Below, piece after piece: positions 1 to 6,652 of a stretch of 12,373 nucleotides of DNA (the first letter of the stretch is position 1; the number at the start of each line of letters is the position of its first letter). The stretch covers positions 1 through 12,373 of the forward strand of contig DCUP01000009.1 in the NCBI GenBank assembly GCA_002327845.1, given 5' to 3'. Made by a program: the position numbers and the translations under genes. The notes below the pieces were generated by a model, which saw only the letters and a program-made list of their open reading frames with translations, made no database searches and had not been told where the DNA came from. This DNA comes from Patescibacteria group bacterium UBA2211. Lineage in GTDB: Bacteria; Patescibacteriota; Minisyncoccia; Minisyncoccales; Minisyncoccaceae.

Positions 1-1171
1 AAGAATTAGGAGATGCTACTGGAGTAAATGGAGCTATAATGGTAGATCCTCCTGAGGCTGGCGGTGCAGGGGGTGCGGGAGGTGCCGGCTGCCAAATCAA
101 ATAAGGATAACTATTCCCTTCGCTTATCTGCCAAATGGTTGTAAAATTCCAACTAGTAAAAGTAGCTTCTGCTTTCATTTGTGTAGTTGTTTTAGGAACA
201 GCATCTCCGCCTGTACCATCAGCAGCTTGTCCAGTAGTAACACTGTCGAAATAACAACTGGTTTCATTAGCAGTATAACTTTTTCCAATAAAACCACCAA
301 TATTACTACATGTTTCAGTACAAGAAACAGCACCGATAGCATATGAATTAGTAATATTATTATAACTTTCTGCGGCGAAACCACCAACATAGCCAGGCCA
401 ATCAGAAGCTGCACCAGTTGCAGTTACACTTCCAGTAGCATATGAATTAGCGATGGTGCCAGAATTTTCTGCGACAAAACCACCCACAAAACCATATTTG
501 GAAGCGGTCACATTTCCAGCAGCATAAGAAGTATTAATAGTACCCTCATTACCTCCAATTAAACCACCACATCGATTACCGCAAATTATGTTAACAGTAG
601 AATATGAGTCAGTAATAGTCCCCGTATTATATCCAGTCAAACCACCCACCCAATCAACATTATAACCACCATTTGCAGTTACGCTTCCAGTAGTGTAACA
701 ATCAGTAATAGATCCTTCATTTTTTCCAGCTAAACCACCATGATAGTCATTATCAGTAGTTCCGGTTATACTTACATCAGTCAACGCAACATCTAAAATA
801 CTACCTAAAGCACCAATATTTCCAAATAGTCCGTTATATGTTGTTGCTCTATTTATTGTTAATCCATCAATAATATGACTATTACCATCTAATGTTCCTG
901 TGAATTTAGTACTACTATTACCAACAGGTAAAAATCCAGCACCAGCATTCCAGGTTGCTGTATCTGTACAATCAATTTCAGAAGTTAAAATATATGAAAG
1001 ACCTAATCCTGTGTTCATGGCCTGCAATTCCAAGCAGGTTGTTATTTGAAAAGGATCGCCAGAACTTCCATCTCCACCACTAAAGGCAGAAGCATTAAAA
1101 GCAAAACAGAAAAGAAAAAAAGAAACGAGAACAGTTACTGAAAAAAAATAACCAGTATTGATTTTTTTCAT
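1..1171 (-). CDS. Secreted GLUG-repeat protein, N-terminal part (runs off window)
   Basis: Open frame of 390 codons from the ATG at 1171 to the left window edge with no stop, so the C-terminus is missing. Residues 1-29 form a signal peptide (KK, hydrophobic core, ASA before F30), so the protein is exported. Residues 30-110 resemble the usual lead-in of GLUG proteins (a DPFQITTCLELQAMN stretch, then FTGTLDGNSHIIDGLTINR). Six GLUG-type repeats follow, starting near residues 145, 176, 202, 230, 263 and 292, of the form GG-x2-G-x5-TI-x-SYATGSV; such repeats are expected to form a beta-solenoid. A proline/alanine linker (about 361-372) leads into an unseen region. Cell-surface or adhesion roles are usual guesses for the family; the function here is not shown. 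No SD lies before the start. A TATAAT at 1188-1193 would give a leader of about 10 bases. Terminator 1285-1310 separates it from rpsI. Confidence 0.85.
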   Translation of the reverse strand, partial: MKKINTGYFFSVTVLVSFFLFCFAFNASAFSGGDGSSGDPFQITTCLELQAMNTGLGLSYILTSEIDCTDTATWNAGAGFLPVGNSSTKFTGTLDGNSHIIDGLTINRATTYNGLFGNIGALGSILDVALTDVSITGTTDNDYHGGLAGKNEGSITDCYTTGSVTANGGYNVDWVGGLTGYNTGTITDSYSTVNIICGNRCGGLIGGNEGTINTSYAAGNVTASKYGFVGGFVAENSGTIANSYATGSVTATGAASDWPGYVGGFAAESYNNITNSYAIGAVSCTETCSNIGGFIGKSYTANETSCYFDSVTTGQAADGTGGDAVPKTTTQMKAEATFTSWNFTTIWQISEGNSYPYLIWQPAPPAPPAPPASGGSTIIAPFTPVASPNS

Positions 1172-1187
1172 CAAATGAATTTATATT

Positions 1188-1193
1188 ATTATA
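1188..1193 (-). promoter_or_regulatory. Possible -10 box of the GLUG-repeat gene
   Basis: On the minus strand this reads TATAAT, 16 bases before the ATG. No convincing -35 lies at the right distance, and the region is so AT-rich that a chance match is quite possible. Confidence 0.25.
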
Positions 1194-1252
1194 ATTTAAA
1201 TATATTATATATTTATTTTATTTCTTTTGCAAATAATTTAATTAAATTCTCT

Positions 1253-1286
1253 AAAATATTTTAAATAATAAAAATATTTTAAATAA
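1253..1286. repeat. Tandem 16-bp AT-rich direct repeat
   Basis: AAAATATTTTAAATAA occurs at 1253-1268 and again at 1271-1286, giving a period of 18. Each copy contains the palindrome AAAATATTTT. It lies between the GLUG gene and the rpsI terminator. It could be a protein-binding site or simple AT-rich drift. Confidence 0.45.
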
Positions 1287-1310
1287 AAAAACGCATCTTT
1301 GTAAGATGCG
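1285..1310 (-). terminator. Intrinsic terminator of the infA-rpsI operon
   Basis: CGCATCTT (1292-1299) and AAGATGCG (1303-1310) form a perfect 8-bp stem with a 3-base loop. On the minus strand it is followed by seven T (1285-1291). It begins 12 bases after the rpsI stop codon. Confidence 0.9.
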
Positions 1311-1321
1311 CTTCTTAAATA

Positions 1322-1930
1322 TTAACGTTTTGACCACTGTGGAGCTCTTCTTGCTCTTTTTAATCCAGGCTTCTTTCTTTCTTTCATTCTTGGATCTCTA
1401 GTTAAGAATCCTGCCTTTCTTAATCTCTTTCTGTAATCAGGATTAAATACAACCAAGGCTCTAGCAATACCGTGTCTTACAGCCTCAGCTTGAGCGTTTA
1501 CACCCCCTCCCTTGACCATAGCTGTGACTTTGAACCTGTCTAGTGATTTCATCTTATCTAATGAAGCTAAGGCAATAGATTGCAATCCTTTAGTGGGAAA
1601 ATATTTAGTGAAGTCCATATTATTGACTTCCATTACTTTATCTCCCTTTGTGTATAGTCTTACTCTAGCAGTAGCAGTTTTTCTTCTTCCGGTTCCTTCA
1701 AAATACTTATCTCCTAGATTTTTAAAATCATCTTCATTTACAACAAAATCATCTTCGTCATCGACTCTTATTGGTAAACCAAAATCAATGTTTTCAATCT
1801 TTGTTTCTGTCTTTACTTCTTTTACTTCCTCTATGACCTCGGAAACTTTCTTTTTGGTTTCCTTTTTAACAGGAGAAACTTTCTTTTCTTTTTTCTCTGC
1901 TGGTTTTTTTGTTGTTTTTTTCTCAGCCAT
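1322..1930 (-). CDS. rpsI: 30S ribosomal protein S9 (uS9) with long N-terminal extension
   Basis: Small-subunit protein whose C-terminal tail reaches the decoding-side tRNA sites. The S9 domain starts near residue 76 (YFEGTGRRKTATARV), continues through VKGGGVNAQAEAVRHGIARAL, and ends in the canonical SKR. With the ATG at 1930 the protein has 202 residues, against about 130 usually. The excess is a lysine-rich stretch (1-45) followed by an acidic patch (about 57-70, with DEDDF and NEDDF). A TTG four codons upstream (1942) is in frame but would overlap rplM; the ATG four bases after the rplM stop is preferred. No SD is visible. It is the last gene of the operon, followed by a terminator. Confidence 0.96.
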   Translation of the reverse strand: MAEKKTTKKPAEKKEKKVSPVKKETKKKVSEVIEEVKEVKTETKIENIDFGLPIRVDDEDDFVVNEDDFKNLGDKYFEGTGRRKTATARVRLYTKGDKVMEVNNMDFTKYFPTKGLQSIALASLDKMKSLDRFKVTAMVKGGGVNAQAEAVRHGIARALVVFNPDYRKRLRKAGFLTRDPRMKERKKPGLKRARRAPQWSKR

Positions 1931-1934
1931 ATAA

Positions 1935-2300
1935 TTATTCAAACTTTAATCTCTTTAAGTGTCTTGCTCTCAATCTGTTCTTTGGTAACATTCCGTTAAC
2001 AGCAAACTTTATTAATTGTCCCGGATTCTTTTGAAATATTACATTCATTGGAGTGTGCTTATCATTTCCCAAATATCCAGTATGTCTGAAATATGTTTCA
2101 TCCTGCATCTTATTTCCAGTAACTTTAATTTTATCAGCATTAGTAACAATAACAACGTTATTTGGTTCTTTATTAGGAGCATAAGAGACGCTCTTCTTTC
2201 CTTGTAAGATAGCGCAAAGATCAGTCGCAAGCCTTCCTAAAGCCTTGCCTGTTGCATCAACCCTTATAGTTTCTTTTGTAGTTGTGATTACTTTTTTCAT
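1935..2300 (-). CDS. rplM: 50S ribosomal protein L13 (uL13)
   Basis: Large-subunit assembly protein. Visible family blocks are VDATGKALGRLATDL (about 14-28), VIVTNADKIKVTGNK, YFRHTGYLG and AVNGMLPKNRLRARHLKRLK near the C-terminus. At 121 residues it is shorter than E. coli L13 (142): about five residues are missing at the N-terminus and the C-terminal tail is absent, in line with trimmed CPR ribosomal proteins. It starts four bases after the rplQ stop and ends four bases before rpsI, so it is translated within the operon. No SD motif precedes the ATG. Confidence 0.96.
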   Translation of the reverse strand: MKKVITTTKETIRVDATGKALGRLATDLCAILQGKKSVSYAPNKEPNNVVIVTNADKIKVTGNKMQDETYFRHTGYLGNDKHTPMNVIFQKNPGQLIKFAVNGMLPKNRLRARHLKRLKFE

Positions 2301-2304
2301 ATTC

Positions 2305-2652
2305 TTAAACTAATTGAATCATTGCCATTTTAGAACTGTCTGATTTTCTCTGTCCTATTTTTGTTATCCTAACATATCCCCCTTTTCTTTCTTTGTATCT
2401 AACTCCTAAATCTTCCATTAACTTCTTAACTGCTTTGGGAGTAAAACAAGTAGCTAGATATCTACGAGCAGCCATATCTCCTTTCTTTGCTCTGGTTATT
2501 TTTCTTTGAACAAAAGGAGAAAGCTCTTTAGCTTTAGCTTCGGTTGTTGTAATCTTTTCTTTTAAAATCAAAGATGTAGCCAAAGTTTTCAACAATGCAT
2601 GTCTCTGATCTCTTTCTCTATGTAATCTTCTTCCTTTCTGTATTTTTTTCAT
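2305..2652 (-). CDS. rplQ: 50S ribosomal protein L17 (bL17)
   Basis: Large-subunit protein near the peptide exit tunnel. It has 115 residues and matches L17 along its length: KGRRLHRERDQRHALLKTLA at the N-terminus, TTEAKAKEL near residue 40, then LGVRYKERKGGYVRI and MAMIQLV at the C-terminus. It lacks only the last few residues of the E. coli protein. Its ATG lies one base after the rpoA stop (TAA-T-ATG), a spacing that suggests translational coupling. No SD is present beyond the AAAG at the end of rpoA. Confidence 0.96.
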   Translation of the reverse strand: MKKIQKGRRLHRERDQRHALLKTLATSLILKEKITTTEAKAKELSPFVQRKITRAKKGDMAARRYLATCFTPKAVKKLMEDLGVRYKERKGGYVRITKIGQRKSDSSKMAMIQLV

Positions 2653-2653
2653 A

Positions 2654-3418
2654 TTACTTTTCTTTCTTTTTTGTTGTCTTTTTTACAGCCTTCTTTTTTG
2701 GTTCAATTACTTCTTCTTCCTTAACAGCTTCAGCCTTTATTCCTCCCATCTGTTCAGCCATAAAGCCGAATTGAGCTAATAAAATGTCTAAAGATTCAGC
2801 AAAAGCTTCTTCTGGAGTAATTGTTCCATCTGTTTCAATTTCTAGAGAAATCTTATCAAAATCAGTTCTGTTTCCAACTCTCATATTTTCAACAACATAA
2901 TTGACTTTCTTAATGGGAGTGAAAATTGCATCCAATCCAACAACACCAACTTCTCTTTTTATTTCTTTATCTTCAAAAACATAACCAACTCCTTTTTCAA
3001 TTTTAATCTCGATTTCCAACTCTGTATTCTTATCAGTTATTGTTGCAATATGCAAGCCTGGATTAGCTAATTTTAAATCAGCTGGACATTCAAAGTCGCT
3101 TCCTAAAGCTTCCTTTTCTCCTTTTATCTTCAAGGTTGCAATTTGTGGATCATCAGTAAACAATTTAAATCTTAATTGCTTAATATTCATTAAAATGTGT
3201 AGAATATCTTCTTTAACTCCAGGAAGAGTAGCAAATTCATGAGGAGCGTTTTTTATTTTGACCTCTGTTACGGCAGCACCGTTTAGAGATGACAAAAGAA
3301 CTCTCCTAATAGCATTACCGAGAGTAATTCCGTAGCCAGGATAAAGCGACTCTATTTCGAAAATAGTGTTGTTATCGCTTACCTTTTTTGATTTAATTGA
3401 AGTTGGCAATGGAATCAT
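2654..3418 (-). CDS. rpoA: RNA polymerase alpha subunit, N-terminal domain only
   Basis: The alpha subunit dimerises to nucleate RNA polymerase assembly. The alpha-NTD is clear: YPGYGITLGNAIRRVLLSSL, then HEFATLPGVKEDILHILMNI, and near the end DGTITPEEAFAESLDILL. With the ATG at 3418 (MIPLPTSIKSKK) the protein has 254 residues, against about 315-330 usually. After the NTD (about residue 215) only a charged tail follows, rich in E and then K (ending KTTKKKEK); no helix-hairpin-helix alpha-CTD is present. An in-frame TTG at 3463 would add 15 residues and overlap rpsD by 20 bases. The ATG is preferred because MIPLP is a familiar alpha start, but translational restart at either is possible. Confidence 0.94.
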   Translation of the reverse strand: MIPLPTSIKSKKVSDNNTIFEIESLYPGYGITLGNAIRRVLLSSLNGAAVTEVKIKNAPHEFATLPGVKEDILHILMNIKQLRFKLFTDDPQIATLKIKGEKEALGSDFECPADLKLANPGLHIATITDKNTELEIEIKIEKGVGYVFEDKEIKREVGVVGLDAIFTPIKKVNYVVENMRVGNRTDFDKISLEIETDGTITPEEAFAESLDILLAQFGFMAEQMGGIKAEAVKEEEVIEPKKKAVKKTTKKKEK

Positions 3419-3443
3419 ATGTTTAGTTATGATATTTATTTTA

Positions 3444-4073
3444 TTACCTTGAATAGTGTTCAAAGATTGTTGAAATTTCAGATGGCAATTGTACGTCTTC
3501 TGGTGTTGGGTATCTCATAACTTTACCCTCGATTTTACTTCCATCAAAGCTTAACCATTTAGGTAAGCTGTATTTTTTCATTGCTTCTGATATACCCTTT
3601 AGGGCTTCCTTATTTTTTGAACCTTCTCTAATGGAAATTGCGTCACCAACATTAATTCTACATGAAGGAATATCAATTTTCTTTCCGTTAACTAAAAAGT
3701 GTCCGTGAGTAACAAGTAGTCTTGCTTGACCTCTCGATTTAGCCCATCCCATCCTAAAAATAATATTATCTAGTCTACTTTCTAGTTTGGCAATCAATTG
3801 AGAAGCAACATCAACTCCAGAAGCTCTGTTTTCCATAACTTCAAACACATAGTCTTTGAATTGTGATTCTGAAACATTGTACCACTTCTTAACCTTCTGC
3901 TTTTCTCTCATTTCACGGCCAAATTCAGTCAAGTTGCCTCTTCTTTTCTTAGCTTTCTGTCCTGGAGCAAATGGCCTCTTAATCATGGCACATTTAGAAC
4001 CCAAACACTTCTCTCCTTTTAAGAAAAGCTTATCTCCTAACCTTCTACAAATTTTACACTTTGCTTGTTTCAT
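3444..4073 (-). CDS. rpsD: 30S ribosomal protein S4 (uS4), zinc-type
   Basis: Primary 16S-binding assembly protein; in E. coli it also represses its own operon. It has 209 residues, standard length. Four cysteines near the N-terminus (C6, C9, C23, C28) give the zinc-binding C+ form. An S4 RNA-binding domain follows (LESRLDNIIFRMGWAKSRGQ, then ARLLVTHGHFLVNGKKIDIP). It lies 14 bases after rpsK. The alpha-operon order rpsM-rpsK-rpsD-rpoA-rplQ is the classical one. No SD precedes the ATG. Confidence 0.97.
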   Translation of the reverse strand: MKQAKCKICRRLGDKLFLKGEKCLGSKCAMIKRPFAPGQKAKKRRGNLTEFGREMREKQKVKKWYNVSESQFKDYVFEVMENRASGVDVASQLIAKLESRLDNIIFRMGWAKSRGQARLLVTHGHFLVNGKKIDIPSCRINVGDAISIREGSKNKEALKGISEAMKKYSLPKWLSFDGSKIEGKVMRYPTPEDVQLPSEISTIFEHYSR

Positions 4074-4087
4074 AAATATATTAAAGA

Positions 4088-4540
4088 TTATAACCTTCTG
4101 GGTTTCTTAGGCTTGCAACCGTTGTGTGGAACTGGAGTAACATCCTTGATTGAATTAATCTCGAATCCCTGATTAGCGATTGATCTCAATGCTGATTCTC
4201 TTCCTGAACCAATACCCTTTACTACTACCTGGATTTTTCTGATTCCCATCTTTTCAGCAATCGCTCCAACTGTTTCTGAAATTTTAGAAGCAGCAAAAGG
4301 AGTTGATTTCTTGCTTCCCTTGAATCCTATCTTTCCAGCTGACTTTGAGGCTAAAACGTTACCCATAGTGTCAGTCAAAGTAATAATAGTATTGTTGTAT
4401 GAACTGAAGATATATATCTTTCCTTCTCTGGTAGCAGCAGCTTTAGAAACCTTAGGTTCTTTACTTAAGGTTTTTTCTAGCTGTTCACCCTCTTTGATCA
4501 TTTCTGCTTCAGTTTTTTGTATTACGTGTTTTTTCCCCAT
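4088..4540 (-). CDS. rpsK: 30S ribosomal protein S11 (uS11)
   Basis: Platform protein of the 30S subunit, next to the mRNA exit where SD duplexes normally form. The core runs from about residue 41 (KIYIFSSYNNTIITLTD) through GFKGSKKSTPFAA and VKGIGSGRESALRSI to DVTPVPHNGCKPKKPRRL. Its 150 residues include an N-terminal extension about 20 residues longer than in E. coli (129 residues), rich in K and E. It lies 14 bases after rpsM with no SD in the gap. Confidence 0.97.
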   Translation of the reverse strand: MGKKHVIQKTEAEMIKEGEQLEKTLSKEPKVSKAAATREGKIYIFSSYNNTIITLTDTMGNVLASKSAGKIGFKGSKKSTPFAASKISETVGAIAEKMGIRKIQVVVKGIGSGRESALRSIANQGFEINSIKDVTPVPHNGCKPKKPRRL

Positions 4541-4554
4541 AGTAGTATTAAATT

Positions 4555-4944
4555 CTATTTAGGTCCTGGTGCAGCCTTTCTTCCTGAACCGACTGTCTTC
4601 CTTACATTATGTCTTACTGTTCTATTATTGATTCTAGTTGTCTGACCTCTTACTGGTAAGCCCTTAGCATGTCTAGAACCTCTCCATGAGCCAATATCTC
4701 TTAATCTTTTGATGTTCATCATCACGTCTCTCTTCAAATCTCCTTCCACTCTATAATTCTTTTCAATGTATTGTTTTAATAAGCTAATGTCATCCTGAGT
4801 TAATTCCTTGGCTTTTTTGTTTAAAGGAATATTACAATCTGTCAAAATCTTTTTAGCTAAAGATGGTCCTATTCCGTAAATGTAGGACAATCCGATTTCT
4901 ATTACTTTTTCGTCTGGAATGTTAATTCCAATAATTCTTGCCAT
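4555..4944 (-). CDS. rpsM: 30S ribosomal protein S13 (uS13)
   Basis: Head protein of the small subunit that contacts the P-site tRNA and the L5 bridge. Family landmarks are ARIIGINIPDEKVIEIGLSY, the helix-hairpin-helix YIYGIGPSLAKKIL, RLRDIGSWRGSRHAKGLPVR and a basic tail (RKTVGSGRKAAPGPK). It has 129 residues against 118 in E. coli. It ends with TAG and lies 11 bases after rpmJ. No SD is visible (ACACACT before ATG). Confidence 0.97.
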   Translation of the reverse strand: MARIIGINIPDEKVIEIGLSYIYGIGPSLAKKILTDCNIPLNKKAKELTQDDISLLKQYIEKNYRVEGDLKRDVMMNIKRLRDIGSWRGSRHAKGLPVRGQTTRINNRTVRHNVRKTVGSGRKAAPGPK

Positions 4945-4955
4945 AGTGTGTTTAA

Positions 4956-5075
4956 TTATGCACCTTGTCTTTGTTTGTGTTTAGCGTTCGCCTTACAAAT
5001 AACATAAACACGTCCTTCTCTGCGGACGATCTTACAATCTTTACAAATTTTCTTGATTGATGGCTTAACCTTCAT
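4956..5075 (-). CDS. rpmJ: 50S ribosomal protein L36 (bL36), zinc-type
   Basis: Small 39-residue protein: MKVKPSIKKICKDC, then RREGRVYVICKANAKHKQRQ, ending GA. Three cysteines and a histidine (C11, C14, C27, H33) form the zinc ribbon of the C+ form. The length and the HKQRQG ending are diagnostic. Its ATG lies one base after the infA stop (TAA-C-ATG), suggesting coupled translation. infA-rpmJ-rpsM is the common bacterial order. Confidence 0.96.
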   Translation of the reverse strand: MKVKPSIKKICKDCKIVRREGRVYVICKANAKHKQRQGA

Positions 5076-5076
5076 G

Positions 5077-5301
5077 TTATTTTTTTCTAAATATTATTCT
5101 CCCTCTTCTTGCGTCATAGGGAGTCATTTCAACGGTAACTTTATCACCAGGTAAAATCCTGATTTTAAATACTCTTAATTTGCCTGCCAAATGCGCCAAT
5201 ACTTCAGACTGGTCGTCATCTAGTCGCACCTTAAAAAAGCCATCAGGCAAGCTCTCTGATACAACTCCTTCTTTTTTAATCTTGTCGTCTTTTTTTACCA
5301 T
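5077..5301 (-). CDS. infA: Translation initiation factor IF-1
   Basis: IF-1 binds the 30S A site during initiation. It has 74 residues with an OB fold: GVVSESLPDGFFKVRLDDD, VLAHLAGKLRVFKIRILPGD, KVTVEMTPYDARRGRIIFRK. It is the first gene of the nine-gene operon. A strong promoter (5317-5345) puts the transcript start only about nine bases before the ATG, and that leader (CTTTCAA) has no SD. So initiation of this operon probably does not use an SD. Confidence 0.97.
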   Translation of the reverse strand: MVKKDDKIKKEGVVSESLPDGFFKVRLDDDQSEVLAHLAGKLRVFKIRILPGDKVTVEMTPYDARRGRIIFRKK

Positions 5302-5316
5302 TTGAAAGATAATAAG

Positions 5317-5345
5317 ACAATAGCAAAACTTTCGCTTTTGGTCAA
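5317..5345 (-). promoter_or_regulatory. Promoter of the infA-rpsI operon
   Basis: Minus strand: -35 TTGACC (5340-5345), a 17-base spacer, -10 TATTGT (5317-5322). The expected start is near 5310, so the leader is about nine bases. Outside the boxes lie inverted octamers AGATAATA (5366-5373 on the minus strand) and TATTATCT (5307-5314 on the minus strand). Confidence 0.85.
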
Positions 5346-5406
5346 GAGATTCAAGCGTTTTTGGCTATTATCTACTTTTTACCACTATTTATTATGTCTG
5401 TAAATA

Positions 5407-6645
5407 TTAAAACTTCAATTGAATGTTTATTCTTTCTTCATTATTAGGAATTTTAAACTTCCACCATGGAGAAAGATTAATCTCTACTTTTTCTATTTCT
5501 GGTATGTTTGATAAAAGAGAAGCTGAATAATTAGTATCTTTTCCTTTTAGGCTACCCAACAATATATCATTCTCAGGTATTGAATAAATTTTACCACTGA
5601 ATACAACGTTCAATGAGATTGTTCCATCTTTGTTTAATTTCTTTTGTTTGACCTCATAAGTTACACTATTGGGAACCATTTTCTTCAATTCAGAGATATC
5701 TTTACTTAATAATGATTCTCCTAGCTTATTTATATCTTCATCCCTAAAGACAGTTGCATTAGTCTCTACGTGCCCTGTCACGCTGAATATATCCAGTTCG
5801 TCTCCTGCTTTAGCGCTAACCAATAAATCGGTAATTACAGGAGAAATGTCTTCTGAAAAATACTGGTAACCTGAAGGGGCATTATCAATTAAAGCTTTTT
5901 TTGATTCTTCATCATATTTTTCTTCAAAACTATCTTTAGCTGAAGTAATATCATTACTAGTTACGATTTTGACCTGTGACTCTTCTCCTCCTGCCATTGG
6001 CGTAACTGATTCAGCCCAAATATTTGAATAATATTCTGAACCGCTTAAGCCGGGAATAGAAAAAATAGAAGAAGAAAGATTATACTTCTCTCCTGCTTCG
6101 GCTGCGGTAACCTTAATCTCAATTGAACCATAAGTAGAGTCAGAGGTAGCTTTCGGAACAGTAAAGGCTGTATCAGACTTATAAACCAATTCTCCCGTGC
6201 TAGACATGAACCTAGTGCCCTTAATTAAACTTAATGGCTTAGCCGGACTAATCTTATTAAAAACCTTTATCGTTCCCGTTGCTTTCTTTGCTTTATCATC
6301 TGTTCCTGTCGCATTATAATTTTCAGAACCATCTCTTTTGTCTGAAAAGACAATACCAGGAACGACATTATTTTCGTAATCAATTAGCGCTTCACTAGTA
6401 TTAATTGTAAAACTAGCTTCAGTTGTAACTTCTTCAACTTTAGGAGTAATAAAAACATCTGCTTTTCCCTGAACAAAGAAAAATACTGCACCTAAGGATA
6501 AAACCACAATAACTAAAAGAGGAACAAAAGGAAATCTTTTTTTCTCTCTCTTAATCGGCTCTCTAGCTGAACATTCCTTGGCTAATTCCTCATGTTTTTC
6601 AATCTGATATTCGGGAGGAATGATGTCATATATTTTCTTTGCCAT
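5407..6645 (-). CDS. Single-pass membrane protein with baseplate-J-like extracellular domain
   Basis: 412 residues. The cytoplasmic N-terminus (1-36, charged) is followed by one membrane segment (about 39-58, FPFVPLLVIVVLSLGAVFFF) and a large outside region. About 122-215 resembles the baseplate J/gp47 fold often annotated in CPR genomes (KATGTIKVFNKIS, LIKGTRFMSSTGELVY, FTVPKA). A second alpha/beta-like part ends in IPEIEKVEINLSPWWKFKIP. The homologues have no settled function; a phage baseplate role is not implied, since there are no phage genes nearby. Its ATG is seven bases after the alaS stop, so it is probably co-transcribed with alaS. No SD, and no clear terminator downstream. Confidence 0.85.
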   Translation of the reverse strand: MAKKIYDIIPPEYQIEKHEELAKECSAREPIKREKKRFPFVPLLVIVVLSLGAVFFFVQGKADVFITPKVEEVTTEASFTINTSEALIDYENNVVPGIVFSDKRDGSENYNATGTDDKAKKATGTIKVFNKISPAKPLSLIKGTRFMSSTGELVYKSDTAFTVPKATSDSTYGSIEIKVTAAEAGEKYNLSSSIFSIPGLSGSEYYSNIWAESVTPMAGGEESQVKIVTSNDITSAKDSFEEKYDEESKKALIDNAPSGYQYFSEDISPVITDLLVSAKAGDELDIFSVTGHVETNATVFRDEDINKLGESLLSKDISELKKMVPNSVTYEVKQKKLNKDGTISLNVVFSGKIYSIPENDILLGSLKGKDTNYSASLLSNIPEIEKVEINLSPWWKFKIPNNEERINIQLKF

Positions 6646-6652
6646 GTATTTA

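Noticed and set aside
145..740. Repeated DNA words such as GCATATGAATTAG suggesting a CRISPR or satellite array
   Set aside because: They are codons of the GLUG protein repeats, with irregular spacing and imperfect identity; there are no uniform direct repeats with unique spacers.
1512..1934. Open plus-strand frame of 140 codons opposite rpsI
   Set aside because: Antisense to a certain ribosomal protein gene; the serine/phenylalanine-rich product mirrors the lysine/glutamate codons of rpsI; no start signals.
1931..1942. Upstream TTG start for rpsI
   Set aside because: Would overlap rplM; the ATG at 1930 sits at a normal operon spacing.
3419..3463. Upstream TTG start for rpoA, overlapping rpsD
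   Set aside because: The 15 added residues do not resemble RpoA, and MIPLP at the ATG does. Not fully excluded.
5407..6645. Baseplate-J domain as a sign of prophage or contractile injection system
   Set aside because: The neighbours are housekeeping genes, and the protein has its own membrane anchor, as in the non-phage CPR family.
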